A DNA stretch of 13,425 nucleotides from assembly GCA_031282535.1 (NCBI GenBank), contig JAITDM010000047.1:1-13425 (forward strand). The letters are read 5' to 3'. The stretch comes from Oscillospiraceae bacterium (GTDB lineage Bacteria > Bacillota > Clostridia > Oscillospirales > UBA929). A program made the position numbers and the translations under genes. The notes below the pieces were generated by a model that was not told the DNA's origin, searched no databases, and saw only the letters and a list, made by a program, of their open reading frames with translations. Below are positions 1 through 6,323 of this stretch, in pieces (the stretch's first letter is position 1; each line of letters starts with the position of its first letter).

Positions 1-105
1 GTGCTGTTCAACCCGGCGGCGACATCCGCGGCGATCGCGGGTCTGACGGCCGTGTGTTTGACGGTGGGCACGTGGATGTTCGCGAGAAGCGAAACGAACA
101 GATGA
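1..105 (+). CDS. C-terminal fragment of a membrane protein, possibly an ABC-2 type permease
   Basis: Frame 1 is open from the window edge to a TGA at 103-105 and gives 34 residues. They contain one hydrophobic segment (about AAIAGLTAVCLTVGTWMF) followed by a short charged tail, FARSETNR. A last transmembrane helix ending in a short basic tail is common at the C-terminus of ABC-2 family permeases, and the preceding Phe-Asn-Pro fits the 'NP' often seen before their last helix. That assignment is inference from 34 residues only; any polytopic membrane protein could end this way. The gene is convergent with the lipoprotein gene to its right, and a strong hairpin sits 12 nt past its stop. The start and main body lie outside the window. 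Confidence 0.55.
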   Translation: MLFNPAATSAAIAGLTAVCLTVGTWMFARSETNR

Positions 106-117
106 TGTGACAGACAA

Positions 118-161
118 GGGCGCCTCTGCGAACGGCGGCATCGCCGCCCGCAGAGGCGCCC
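118..161. terminator. Hairpin terminator between convergent genes
   Basis: A 13-bp perfect inverted repeat, GGGCGCCTCTGCG (118-130) with CGCAGAGGCGCCC (149-161), is extended inside by a further 6-bp stem, GGCGGC (134-139) with GCCGCC (143-148), after an AAC bulge. On the plus strand it is followed by TTCTATTA, a weak U-rich tract. It lies 12 nt after the plus-strand stop at 105 and 5 nt after the minus-strand stop at 167. It can therefore serve both convergent genes; the tract is better on the plus side. Confidence 0.75.
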
Positions 162-166
162 TTCTA

Positions 167-2329
167 TTACGCCGTACCGGCTGCCGGCGCCGGCGTGGGC
201 GTCGGCCGGTCACTGGGCCAGGCGCCGTCGGCGGGGCGGTTTCCGCCGGACGGGCGGCCGCCGTCGGGCGCCGGCCGGTCGCTGGGCCAGGCACCGTCGG
301 CGGGACGGTCCCCGCCGCCGTCCGGGAACCCGCCGCCCATGCCGGGCATGGCCAGCAGCTGGTCGATCTGCTCGTCGGTCAGCCCCAGCTCATAGAGCTG
401 CGCGCGCTGTTCGTCGGTGAGCGTGCCGTCCTGCGCCTCGCCTATGATCTCCCGCGCCTGCCGGAGCGTCTCCCGGTCCATCCCCTCCGGCAGGCCTCCG
501 AATCCGCCGCCGGGCCTCTCGCCGCCTTCCCCGCCGGGCGGACGTCCGGCGCCAAAGCCGCCACCGCCGCCGCCCGGACCAAACCCGGTCCCGCCCGAGC
601 CGGCGGTCACCGCGGTCTTTGTCCCGTCCACCGCGATCTCATAGTCCTCGCCGCTCACAATCTCCGGGGTCGAGACGGCCAGCATGGCCAGCGCGTACGC
701 CGTCCGGTGGGTCAGCAGCGCGGTTCCGTCTTTCAGCACCTCCACCGCGGCGCCCGCCGGGATCGGCGCCGCGAGGTACACGTAGCTCTGCGTCGAATCC
801 CCGCCGAATCCGGCGCCTGTCCCCGTGCCGCCGTAGACAAGGGTGCCGCCCGTCACGGTGGGGGCGCCCTCGCAGTCCAGCGCGCTGTTGTCCGCGGTGG
901 AGTCGACGATGCTGACGAGCTGTCCGCCGCTGATGTGGATCGTCCCGTTGGAATCCAGGCCGTCGCCGCCCGCGTGGAGCGTGACGGCGCCGCCGCTGAT
1001 GCGGATCGCGTACGCGCCGCCGTCCGCGCCGAAGACGTCGCGCCCGAACCGGCCCGCCGCGCCGTCGGTCCCCCGGCTGCTGCCCCCCGCGGCGTTGATG
1101 CCGTCGTCGGAGGCCTCCAGGGTGACGGTTCCGCCCGTGATGTCCACCGTCGCGCCCTCCAGGCCCTCGTACGAGGCGCCCACCTCGATCTGACCGCCGC
1201 CGACCGTCAGGCCGCCGTCGGCGTGGACGCCGTCGTCCCCCGTGCGCAGGAGGAACGTGCCGCCGCCGATCACCGCGCTGCCGTTTGTGTGCAGGCAGTC
1301 GTCGGCGCTGTCGATCTGAAACGTCCCGCCCGCGACGGTGAGATCTCCTCCCGCCTTGATCCCTTTATAGCTGTCGGATCCGCCGTCCGCCGGTTCGGCG
1401 CCGTGCCCGCCGCCTGCGGCGATCTCAAACTGTCCGTCCGCGATGTGGAGGGCCGTCTCGGCCTGCACGGCGTCGTACGCCGCCTCGATCACAAAGCGGC
1501 CGCCGAGCAGCGCCATCCAGCCCTTGGCGGCGTCCTCGTCGTTGTTTGTCTGAATGCCGTCGCCGCCGGCCGTGATCTGGAACGAGCCGCCGTGGACGGC
1601 GACGGAGTCGCGCCCGCGCAGACCGTGGCGGGCGGCCCGGACGACGAAGACGCCGCCCGCCGCCACGAGGTCGTCCTTGGTCCCGATGCCGTTGCCGAAC
1701 CCGGCGTTCACGGTCAGCGTCCCCTCGCCGTTCAGCGTCAGGTCACATTGGCTGAAGAGCGCGGCGTCCGGCTCCTCGGCCGCCGCGTCCGCGTAAACAA
1801 ACTGCGCGCCGCCGTCTGTCAGGGTGTTCTCCGTCCCCGCCGCCAGCGTCACGATCAGCTTGTCGGCGGACGCCGCGTACAGCGGCGCGCCCGTCTTGTT
1901 CTCAATCTGCACGCCGTCAAGCACCAGGCGCACCGTGTCCGCCTCCGCCGCCGCTATAAGGACCTGCCCGTCCGCCAGCGTTCCGCTCAGCACATACACG
2001 CCGCCGGCGCTGACCGTGAGGACGCGCCCGTCGGCCGACGCGCCGGCGCCGTTTACCGAGATGGCCGCCCCGTCGAAGCGCACCTGCGTGGCGGTCTCGT
2101 CCCACCCGGTCTCCGCGTCCTCCGCCGCGAGCGGCGGGGCCGTCACGGCCGGCGTCACCTCCACCGACGCGGGCGCCCCCGCCGCCGGGTCGCCTCCGGC
2201 CGCCGGGTCGGTTTGGCCGGTCCCGCCGGCCGCCTGCCCGCCGCAACCCGCCAGGGCGGCCGTCAGCACCGCCGCCGCCAGCGCCTGCCCGCCGATCTTC
2301 CAACAGGTAGTAAGCCCCATCCGGTTCAT
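167..2329 (-). CDS. Beta-helix lipoprotein with DUF4353 (Cthe_2159-like) carbohydrate-binding domain
   Basis: A secreted lipoprotein of 720 residues. The start is the ATG at 2329, because GGGAGG lies 6 nt before it; a TTG 18 nt further upstream has no such site. Residues 1-28 form a signal peptide with lipobox LAGC, so Cys29 would be lipidated and the protein anchored outside the membrane. Residues of roughly 60-500 are made of repeated coils with the pattern GGxxxIxAxDDGIxAxGG (for example GGTFQIDSADDCLHTNG and GGTVTLEASDDGINAAGG). This is typical of the right-handed parallel beta-helix of the DUF4353 family, whose studied member Cthe_2159 binds acidic polysaccharide and calcium. Next come a Gly-rich stretch, a predicted helical segment (about positions 340-480 of the window) and a Pro/Gly/Asp-rich tail with a duplicated motif. 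It is the third gene of an operon, 37 nt after the DUF4956 gene. The ligand is not known; a wall polymer or polyanion is an inference. Confidence 0.85.
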   Translation of the reverse strand: MNRMGLTTCWKIGGQALAAAVLTAALAGCGGQAAGGTGQTDPAAGGDPAAGAPASVEVTPAVTAPPLAAEDAETGWDETATQVRFDGAAISVNGAGASADGRVLTVSAGGVYVLSGTLADGQVLIAAAEADTVRLVLDGVQIENKTGAPLYAASADKLIVTLAAGTENTLTDGGAQFVYADAAAEEPDAALFSQCDLTLNGEGTLTVNAGFGNGIGTKDDLVAAGGVFVVRAARHGLRGRDSVAVHGGSFQITAGGDGIQTNNDEDAAKGWMALLGGRFVIEAAYDAVQAETALHIADGQFEIAAGGGHGAEPADGGSDSYKGIKAGGDLTVAGGTFQIDSADDCLHTNGSAVIGGGTFLLRTGDDGVHADGGLTVGGGQIEVGASYEGLEGATVDITGGTVTLEASDDGINAAGGSSRGTDGAAGRFGRDVFGADGGAYAIRISGGAVTLHAGGDGLDSNGTIHISGGQLVSIVDSTADNSALDCEGAPTVTGGTLVYGGTGTGAGFGGDSTQSYVYLAAPIPAGAAVEVLKDGTALLTHRTAYALAMLAVSTPEIVSGEDYEIAVDGTKTAVTAGSGGTGFGPGGGGGGFGAGRPPGGEGGERPGGGFGGLPEGMDRETLRQAREIIGEAQDGTLTDEQRAQLYELGLTDEQIDQLLAMPGMGGGFPDGGGDRPADGAWPSDRPAPDGGRPSGGNRPADGAWPSDRPTPTPAPAAGTA
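204..309. repeat. Two 37-bp imperfect direct repeats in the lipoprotein tail, period 69 bp
   Basis: Positions 204-240 and 273-309 are almost identical, with three mismatches visible (beginning GGCCGGTCACTGGGCCAGG and GGCCGGTCGCTGGGCCAGG). The period of 69 bp is a multiple of three, so the copies encode a repeated peptide, RPADGAWPSDRP, at the C-terminus of the beta-helix lipoprotein. It is a recent internal duplication in a low-complexity, probably flexible tail. Confidence 0.85.
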
Positions 2330-2366
2330 CCTGTCCCTCCCTTTCAATGTCTCAACGTCCGTCTCT

Positions 2367-3056
2367 TCAAAAATCCACCTCCGCCGGCGCGTCCAGCACC
2401 AGCGTGATGTTCAGGTTCCCGTTGCGGCAGCGGAGCTCGTCGATGAACGCCTTCTCGCCGTGCTCCTCTTTCGTCACCACCGCGTAGTGGAGTTCGTACA
2501 GGCTCCCGAGGTCGGCGGTCCGCACCTTTTTGAGCCGCGCCGACTGCGTGTACCGGCGCAGGACGCCGTCGAAGGCGTTTTCGTAGTCCAAGTCCTCGGG
2601 AATCGTGATTTTCAAAAGCTTTTCCGTCCCCCGCGGCCGCCCGTACCGGCAGATCTCCAGCAGCACCATGACGGTGCAGAGCACGGCGCCCACGAGCCCC
2701 GCGTACAGCAGAAAGCCCATGCCGGCCGCGAGGCCGACGGCCATGGCAAACAGGACATAGGTGATGTCCTTCGGGTCGCCGGGCGCGCTGCGAAAGCGGA
2801 TGATCGAAAACGCGCCCGCCAGCGAGAAGGCCCGCGCCACGTTGTTGCCCACCAGCAGGATGATGACGGTGATCACCGCCGGAAGCAGCACCAGCGTCAG
2901 CGCAAAACTGGGTGAGGGCATTCGGATCCGGTGCGTCTTCCTATACACCACGCTGATCAGCAGCCCCACCGCGAAGGCCGTCCCCAGCGCCGCCAGCAGC
3001 CCCGGGAGCGTGGCGACCGTCTCGTTGACCGTTCCGGAAAAGATTGTGTCAAACAT
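2367..3056 (-). CDS. DUF4956 integral membrane protein, partner of the VTC-domain protein
   Basis: A 229-residue membrane protein of the DUF4956 family. Hydrophobic segments lie at about 18-38, 50-70, 97-111 and 113-134, giving four transmembrane helices. Between the second and third lies the conserved stretch GAFSIIRFRSAPGDPKDI (81-98), the hallmark of the family. The last ~90 residues are soluble and look cytoplasmic (alternating strands and helices, ending APAEVDF). The ATG at 3056 is preceded by GGGGGG at a 5-nt spacing and overlaps the end of the VTC gene by 8 nt, so translational coupling is likely. An upstream extension in the same frame only shadows the VTC gene and is not used. The biochemical function is not established. 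Eukaryotic VTC4 works with membrane subunits that form the polyphosphate channel, so a role as membrane anchor or export channel for the neighbouring enzyme is an inference from gene order. Confidence 0.85.
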   Translation of the reverse strand: MFDTIFSGTVNETVATLPGLLAALGTAFAVGLLISVVYRKTHRIRMPSPSFALTLVLLPAVITVIILLVGNNVARAFSLAGAFSIIRFRSAPGDPKDITYVLFAMAVGLAAGMGFLLYAGLVGAVLCTVMVLLEICRYGRPRGTEKLLKITIPEDLDYENAFDGVLRRYTQSARLKKVRTADLGSLYELHYAVVTKEEHGEKAFIDELRCRNGNLNITLVLDAPAEVDF

Positions 3057-3831
3057 GCAAACCCCCCGCTTTCTCCATGGACAGGATCCCCGGCAACGGG
3101 TCACAGTGCCTGTGGCCAGGCTGCCCGTCGCGCAGTCGCTCTTTGTACTCTGTTCCGTATTTGGAAAAACTGACGGGATAGACCCGGGCCTCCGAGAGGA
3201 GACGGCAGAGCCAGACCGGGATGCTTCTGGCCACTTTGATCTCCATGACCCACATGCCGCCGCCCAGGAGCGGCGCGCCGTGCGTGCCCGCTTCGAGCCG
3301 CAGCGCGGTGCGCCGCGCCCGAAGGTTCGTGTCGAACGAGACCCGCAGGTCGTGCCGGCCGACCCCGAAGTAGGCCCGCCGCTCGTAGGCAAGACAGAGC
3401 GCGGGCCGCAGCGCGCAGCGCTGCGTCAGATACGCCGCCTCCCGCAGCACCTGCCGGTTCATCGGGGGCCGGTACGCGAGGGGCTCGCCGCGCAGAAAGG
3501 CGTACGCCTCGCCAAGCGGCAGCGCGCTGCGGCGCTTGTTGACGAGGCCGCGCACTTTTTTCTTGATCTCCACATAGACCTCGTCCGCCCCCGCGGGCAC
3601 GCCGTAGGCCCTGAGCCGCAGCTTCTCCTTGTACCGCGGCTTGGCCAGCGACGTGCGGATCAGGTGGCTGTCGTCCGTGTCGTAGTAGAGGTTCGCGATC
3701 GTGTACAGCGCGCGCCGCCCGTTGTACGCGTCCGGTTCCATGGACCCGGCCAGACGGTCCTGCAGCCACAGGGCCGTCTCCCCATCCAGTAGGTATTTGT
3801 TTTCGTAGCGGTTGAAGACCTCGACGGCCAT
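3049..3831 (-). CDS. VTC-domain (polyphosphate polymerase-like) triphosphate tunnel enzyme
   Basis: A 260-residue soluble protein with a stand-alone VTC domain, the catalytic fold of yeast VTC4 that makes polyphosphate from ATP. The charged tunnel motifs are all present: ENKYLL (10-15), YYDTDD (49-54), KEKLRLR (68-74), EIKKK (88-92), ERRAYFG (150-156), SFDTNLRAR (165-173), MEIKV (196-200) and SKYGTEY (223-229). No SPX domain or membrane segment is present; the membrane part is probably supplied by the DUF4956 gene that overlaps its 3' end by 8 nt. The ATG at 3831 is chosen because GAGAGG lies 9 nt before it; an ATG at 3837 and a TTG at 3852 are in-frame alternatives. Catalytic residues look intact, so activity is likely. 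Whether the product is polyphosphate or another nucleotide-derived product cannot be told from sequence. I see no convincing promoter in the short gap upstream. Confidence 0.88.
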   Translation of the reverse strand: MAVEVFNRYENKYLLDGETALWLQDRLAGSMEPDAYNGRRALYTIANLYYDTDDSHLIRTSLAKPRYKEKLRLRAYGVPAGADEVYVEIKKKVRGLVNKRRSALPLGEAYAFLRGEPLAYRPPMNRQVLREAAYLTQRCALRPALCLAYERRAYFGVGRHDLRVSFDTNLRARRTALRLEAGTHGAPLLGGGMWVMEIKVARSIPVWLCRLLSEARVYPVSFSKYGTEYKERLRDGQPGHRHCDPLPGILSMEKAGGLHV

Positions 3832-3911
3832 GCGCATCACCCTCTCTGACAACTGCTTCCACTTTACCCTCCCAATGTGACGCGCGTGTGAAAAGCGGGG
3901 GGAATTTTCAT

Positions 3912-3944
3912 GAAAAATGGGGGCCGCCCGGCCGGCGGTCCCCC
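3912..3944 (-). terminator. Intrinsic terminator after the histidine kinase gene
   Basis: GGGGGCCGCC (3919-3928) pairs with GGCGGTCCCCC (3934-3944), leaving a single bulged base and a 5-nt loop. Read on the minus strand the hairpin is followed by ATTTTTC (3918-3912), a U-tract. It lies 22 nt past the kinase stop at 3967 and before the VTC operon, so it separates the two-component operon from the three genes downstream. Some readthrough is possible because the U-tract is short. Confidence 0.75.
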
Positions 3945-3949
3945 GTTTG

Positions 3950-3963
3950 GTTTGCGCGCAAAC
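3950..3963. repeat. 14-bp perfect palindrome GTTTGCGCGCAAAC
   Basis: A perfect self-complementary 14-mer lies 3 nt past the kinase stop codon on the minus strand, just before the terminator hairpin, and about 120 bp upstream of the VTC gene start. It could be a protein-binding site for the downstream operon, part of the 3' end structure, or chance. No second copy was noticed in the window. Confidence 0.4.
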
Positions 3964-3966
3964 AGT

Positions 3967-5409
3967 TCACTTGGCCATCTCAAACCAGAAGACGCTCCCC
4001 GTCCCCGCGCGGCTCTCCACGCCGTACCGGGCCCCGTGGGACTCCAAAATCTCCTTCACAATGGCGAGCCCTAGGCCCGTGCCGACCTTTTCACGCCTGT
4101 GCTTCCCGGAGACGGCGCGGTGGTACCGGTCCCAGATCAGCGGTCTCTCCGTTTCGGCGATCCCCGCGCCGTGGTCCTCCACCGTACACCGGACGCGGCC
4201 GCCCAGGTCCGACAGCGTGACCGCAATCACCTTGTCCTCCCCGATGTGGTTGATGGCGTTTCCGATCAAGTTGTAGAGCACCTGCGTGAGCTTTTTCCCG
4301 TCGCCCGAGACGTACTGGTCCGGTTCCACAGTGAGCCGCATCTCGTAGTCCTCGCGGTCGCACAGCGGTTCAAATTGCGCGCACACCGCTTTGACTGTGT
4401 CGCTTAGGGAAAAATTGGAAATTTTCAGCGGTTCGCTGCCCGACTGCAGCACCGAGATGTCCATGATGTCGCTGACGAGCAGCGTCAGACGGTCCGCCTC
4501 CCGCGCGATCACGGCCAGGTGCGCCTCCCGCTGTTCCCTGTCGTCCCCCGAGATGTCGCGGATCATCTCCGCGAAGGCCTTGATCATCGTGAGCGGAGTC
4601 CGCAGGTCGTGGGAGATGTTGGCGAGCAGCTCCCGGCGCAGTTTCTCGGCCTTGGACAACTCCAGCGCCGCCTCGCCCAGCGTGGCGGAGAGCGCGTCGA
4701 GCTCCGCGCAAAAACCCCGGCCGAAGCGCAGGTCGAAGTCGCCCTTCGACAGTTTCGCGGCCTGCGCCGAGATCTCCGACACGGGCCGCGAGAATTTGCG
4801 GGCGATGAAAAAGGCGACGACAAGGCTGAGCAGCAGCGCCGCCGCCGTGACATAGAGGAGCTGCGTCCGCAAGATCTCCGTCGTCGCGTTGACCGGGTCG
4901 AGCGGCGTGCTGATGTAGAGGAGCGCGTCCGGCAGGCGCGCGCCGTAGACGAGCATCCGGCCCTGGAACCGGCCGCTGCTCTCCGTGTAGCTGACCCGGC
5001 CGTCCGCGCTCCGGGACAGCCGCGCCACAAACCCCGCGAAGTCGGCCGGCAGCGGGCGGAGCCACACGGCCTCCTGGCGGCCCTGTCCGCCGGGCGGCGG
5101 CGCGCCGGGGCCGCGCCGGCCCGAGCCGTGCTCGTCGGACGTGTAGAGGATCTGCCCCTGGGGGTCCGTGAGGAAGACGAGGATCGCGTTGCGGAAGGTC
5201 AGCCGGTCGACGGCGTCCTCGAACCCGTCCTGCCCGTATTCGCTGAGGATCGCATCCGCGATGGCCTTCACGTCGGCGGTCTTCATGCGTTCGTAGAAGC
5301 TCTGCAGAAAGACGATCTGCATGAGCCAGAGCGCCGTCAAAATCGCGGCGGCGAACAAAATGAAGTACAGCCACAGCTTGATGCCGATGGACTGGCGTTT
5401 ACGGTTCAA
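3967..5409 (-). CDS. Membrane sensor histidine kinase of a two-component system
   Basis: A 480-residue HisKA-type kinase that would sense an outside signal and phosphorylate the regulator encoded just upstream. A transmembrane helix lies at about 12-34, an extracytoplasmic sensor region at about 35-182 with a Gly/Pro-rich insert near 93-110, and a second helix at about 184-205. A HAMP linker follows, then the H-box ANISHDLRTPL with the phospho-acceptor His267. The ATPase domain has the N-box NLIGNAIN (380-387), G1 DHGAGIAE (412-419), F-box WDRYHR and G2 GTGLGLAIV (443-451). All boxes are intact. The start is taken as the TTG at 5409, which overlaps the regulator gene by 11 nt and follows a purine-rich stretch (GAGGGGTGGGA); no ATG is available before the first helix. 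The signal sensed is unknown. Its position before the VTC operon suggests, but does not prove, a link to it. Confidence 0.92.
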   Translation of the reverse strand: MNRKRQSIGIKLWLYFILFAAAILTALWLMQIVFLQSFYERMKTADVKAIADAILSEYGQDGFEDAVDRLTFRNAILVFLTDPQGQILYTSDEHGSGRRGPGAPPPGGQGRQEAVWLRPLPADFAGFVARLSRSADGRVSYTESSGRFQGRMLVYGARLPDALLYISTPLDPVNATTEILRTQLLYVTAAALLLSLVVAFFIARKFSRPVSEISAQAAKLSKGDFDLRFGRGFCAELDALSATLGEAALELSKAEKLRRELLANISHDLRTPLTMIKAFAEMIRDISGDDREQREAHLAVIAREADRLTLLVSDIMDISVLQSGSEPLKISNFSLSDTVKAVCAQFEPLCDREDYEMRLTVEPDQYVSGDGKKLTQVLYNLIGNAINHIGEDKVIAVTLSDLGGRVRCTVEDHGAGIAETERPLIWDRYHRAVSGKHRREKVGTGLGLAIVKEILESHGARYGVESRAGTGSVFWFEMAK

Positions 5410-6073
5410 ATTTGTATCCCACCCCTCTGAGCGTGACGATGTGGTCGCGGTACGGCCCGAGGCGCCCGCGCAGGAGTTTGATCTGCGCGTCCACCGTGCG
5501 GTCGTCGCCGAAGAAGTCGTAGCCCCACACCGCGTTCAGGAGTTTGTCCCGCGTCAGGGCGATGCCCCGGTTCGCCGCCAGGTAAACCAGCAGCTCGTAT
5601 TCCTTCGGCGTCAGGTCCGCCTTTTGCCCGTCGAGGCGGACCGTGCGCCCCGCCGTGTCGATCTCCAGCCCGCCGAAGGCGAGGATCTCCCCGTCCCGGA
5701 CCGCCGCCCGGCCCCTGTGCCGGTTCACAATGACGCGGATGCGCGCCATCAATTCCTTCGGGGAGAAGGGTTTCACGACATAGTCGTCGACGCCCATCTC
5801 GAACCCGAAGAGTTTGTCATATTCCTCCCCGCGGGCGGACAGCATAAGCATCGGGATGTCCCGGCTCTTTTTGATCTCCTTGCAGGCGGAAAAGCCGTCC
5901 AGCTTCGGCATCATCGCGTCCATGATGACAATGTCGAAATCCCGCTCGCGGCAGAGCCGGACGGCTTCCCGCCCGTCCTCGGCCTCAAAGGCCTCGTGGC
6001 CCTCAAACGCCGCGTACTCCCGAATCACGGCGCGGATGTCCGCTTCGTCGTCGACGATCAAAATCTTGTACAT
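5399..6073 (-). CDS. OmpR/PhoB-family response regulator
   Basis: A 224-residue DNA-binding regulator. The receiver domain (1-~120) shows the acidic pair D8/D9, the phospho-acceptor D52 in IVIMDAMMP, S79 and K101 in DDYVVKPFSP. The C-terminal winged-helix domain (~130-224) has the typical LTPKEYELLVYLAANRG and DDRTVDAQIKLLR stretches and ends LRGVGYKFEP. The start is the ATG at 6073, preceded by AAGGGGG at a 5-nt spacing; the open frame runs 9 codons further upstream without a ribosome site. It is the first gene of the two-component operon and overlaps the kinase gene by 11 nt. A good promoter lies 90-120 nt upstream, and a hairpin occupies the leader. The target genes are not visible; the VTC operon downstream and autoregulation are the natural candidates. 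Confidence 0.94.
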   Translation of the reverse strand: MYKILIVDDEADIRAVIREYAAFEGHEAFEAEDGREAVRLCRERDFDIVIMDAMMPKLDGFSACKEIKKSRDIPMLMLSARGEEYDKLFGFEMGVDDYVVKPFSPKELMARIRVIVNRHRGRAAVRDGEILAFGGLEIDTAGRTVRLDGQKADLTPKEYELLVYLAANRGIALTRDKLLNAVWGYDFFGDDRTVDAQIKLLRGRLGPYRDHIVTLRGVGYKFEP

Positions 6074-6088
6074 ACGGGCCCCCTTGAT

Positions 6089-6140
6089 GACAATTGACAA
6101 TTGAGAATGGAGAATGGAGAATGGAGAATTGTCAATTGTC
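6089..6140. repeat. Repeat hairpin in the regulator leader: 14-bp inverted repeat around tandem 7-mers
   Basis: GACAATTGACAATT (6089-6102) is exactly complementary to AATTGTCAATTGTC (6127-6140), giving a 14-bp stem. The 24-nt loop consists of tandem GAGAATG-type heptamers (three full copies plus a partial one). The stem halves are themselves built of a GACAATT tandem repeat. It lies in the untranslated leader of the response-regulator mRNA, ending 15 nt before the start codon, next to the ribosome site. It is AT-rich in a GC-rich genome, resembling the dispersed short-repeat tracts common in clostridial genomes. Confidence 0.85.
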
Positions 6141-6162
6141 GGTTTTTGCGACGGTGGATTTT

Positions 6163-6191
6163 ATTGTATCACAGGCGGGGCGGTTTGTCCA
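6163..6191 (-). promoter_or_regulatory. Sigma-A-type promoter of the two-component operon
   Basis: On the minus strand the -35 box TGGACA (6191-6186) and the -10 box TACAAT (6168-6163) are separated by 17 nt. The -10 box is preceded by TGA, giving an extended -10 (TGnTACAAT). Transcription would start near 6156 and run through the repeat hairpin into the regulator gene. Confidence 0.7.
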
Positions 6192-6228
6192 AAGGGGGCG
6201 GGGAGAGGGAAGAGAAGTTTTCCAGTGC

Positions 6229-6244
6229 GTCAATTCGAATTGAC
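6229..6244. repeat. 16-bp perfect palindrome overlapping the prfB -35 box
   Basis: GTCAATTCGAATTGAC is perfectly self-complementary. Its right end overlaps the -35 box of the prfB promoter (6240-6245), so a bound protein would block polymerase there. It shares the CAATTGAC-like word with the hairpin stem at 6089-6140. It could be an operator or another relic of the AT-rich repeat family. Confidence 0.45.
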
Positions 6245-6268
6245 AATCGGGGGGCAGATGGGTATGAT
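6240..6268 (+). promoter_or_regulatory. Sigma-A-type promoter of prfB
   Basis: A consensus -35 box TTGACA (6240-6245), a 17-nt spacer and TATGAT (6263-6268) match the housekeeping promoter closely. Transcription would begin near 6275, giving a leader of about 50 nt before the prfB ATG. In that leader GGGGG (6286-6290) can pair with CCCCC (6301-6305), a small hairpin just before the ribosome site. Confidence 0.8.
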
Positions 6269-6323
6269 AGAGTATGAACAGTCCCGGGGGACCGATAGGG
6301 CCCCCACGGAAAGGAATCGCACC

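Noticed and set aside
107..2407. A 766-codon plus-strand open frame opposite the beta-helix lipoprotein gene
   Set aside because: It is a GC-driven shadow: Arg/Ala/Gly-rich with no domain, and the minus strand carries a signal peptide, a ribosome site and clear beta-helix repeats.
2761..3792. Plus-strand open frame opposite the DUF4956 and VTC genes
   Set aside because: The translation is low-complexity and unrelated to any family, while the opposite strand has complete conserved motifs.
4519..5430. Plus-strand open frame opposite the histidine kinase gene
   Set aside because: Shadow frame rich in Arg and Ala; the kinase boxes on the minus strand are decisive.
6089..6140. Possible CRISPR array or attachment site
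   Set aside because: The repeat units are only 7 bp with no spacers and no cas or integrase gene nearby; it is a tandem-repeat hairpin.
6114..6323. N-terminal extension of prfB in the same frame
   Set aside because: It would include the promoter and leader, and the ATG at 6324 has a proper ribosome site and the normal family length.
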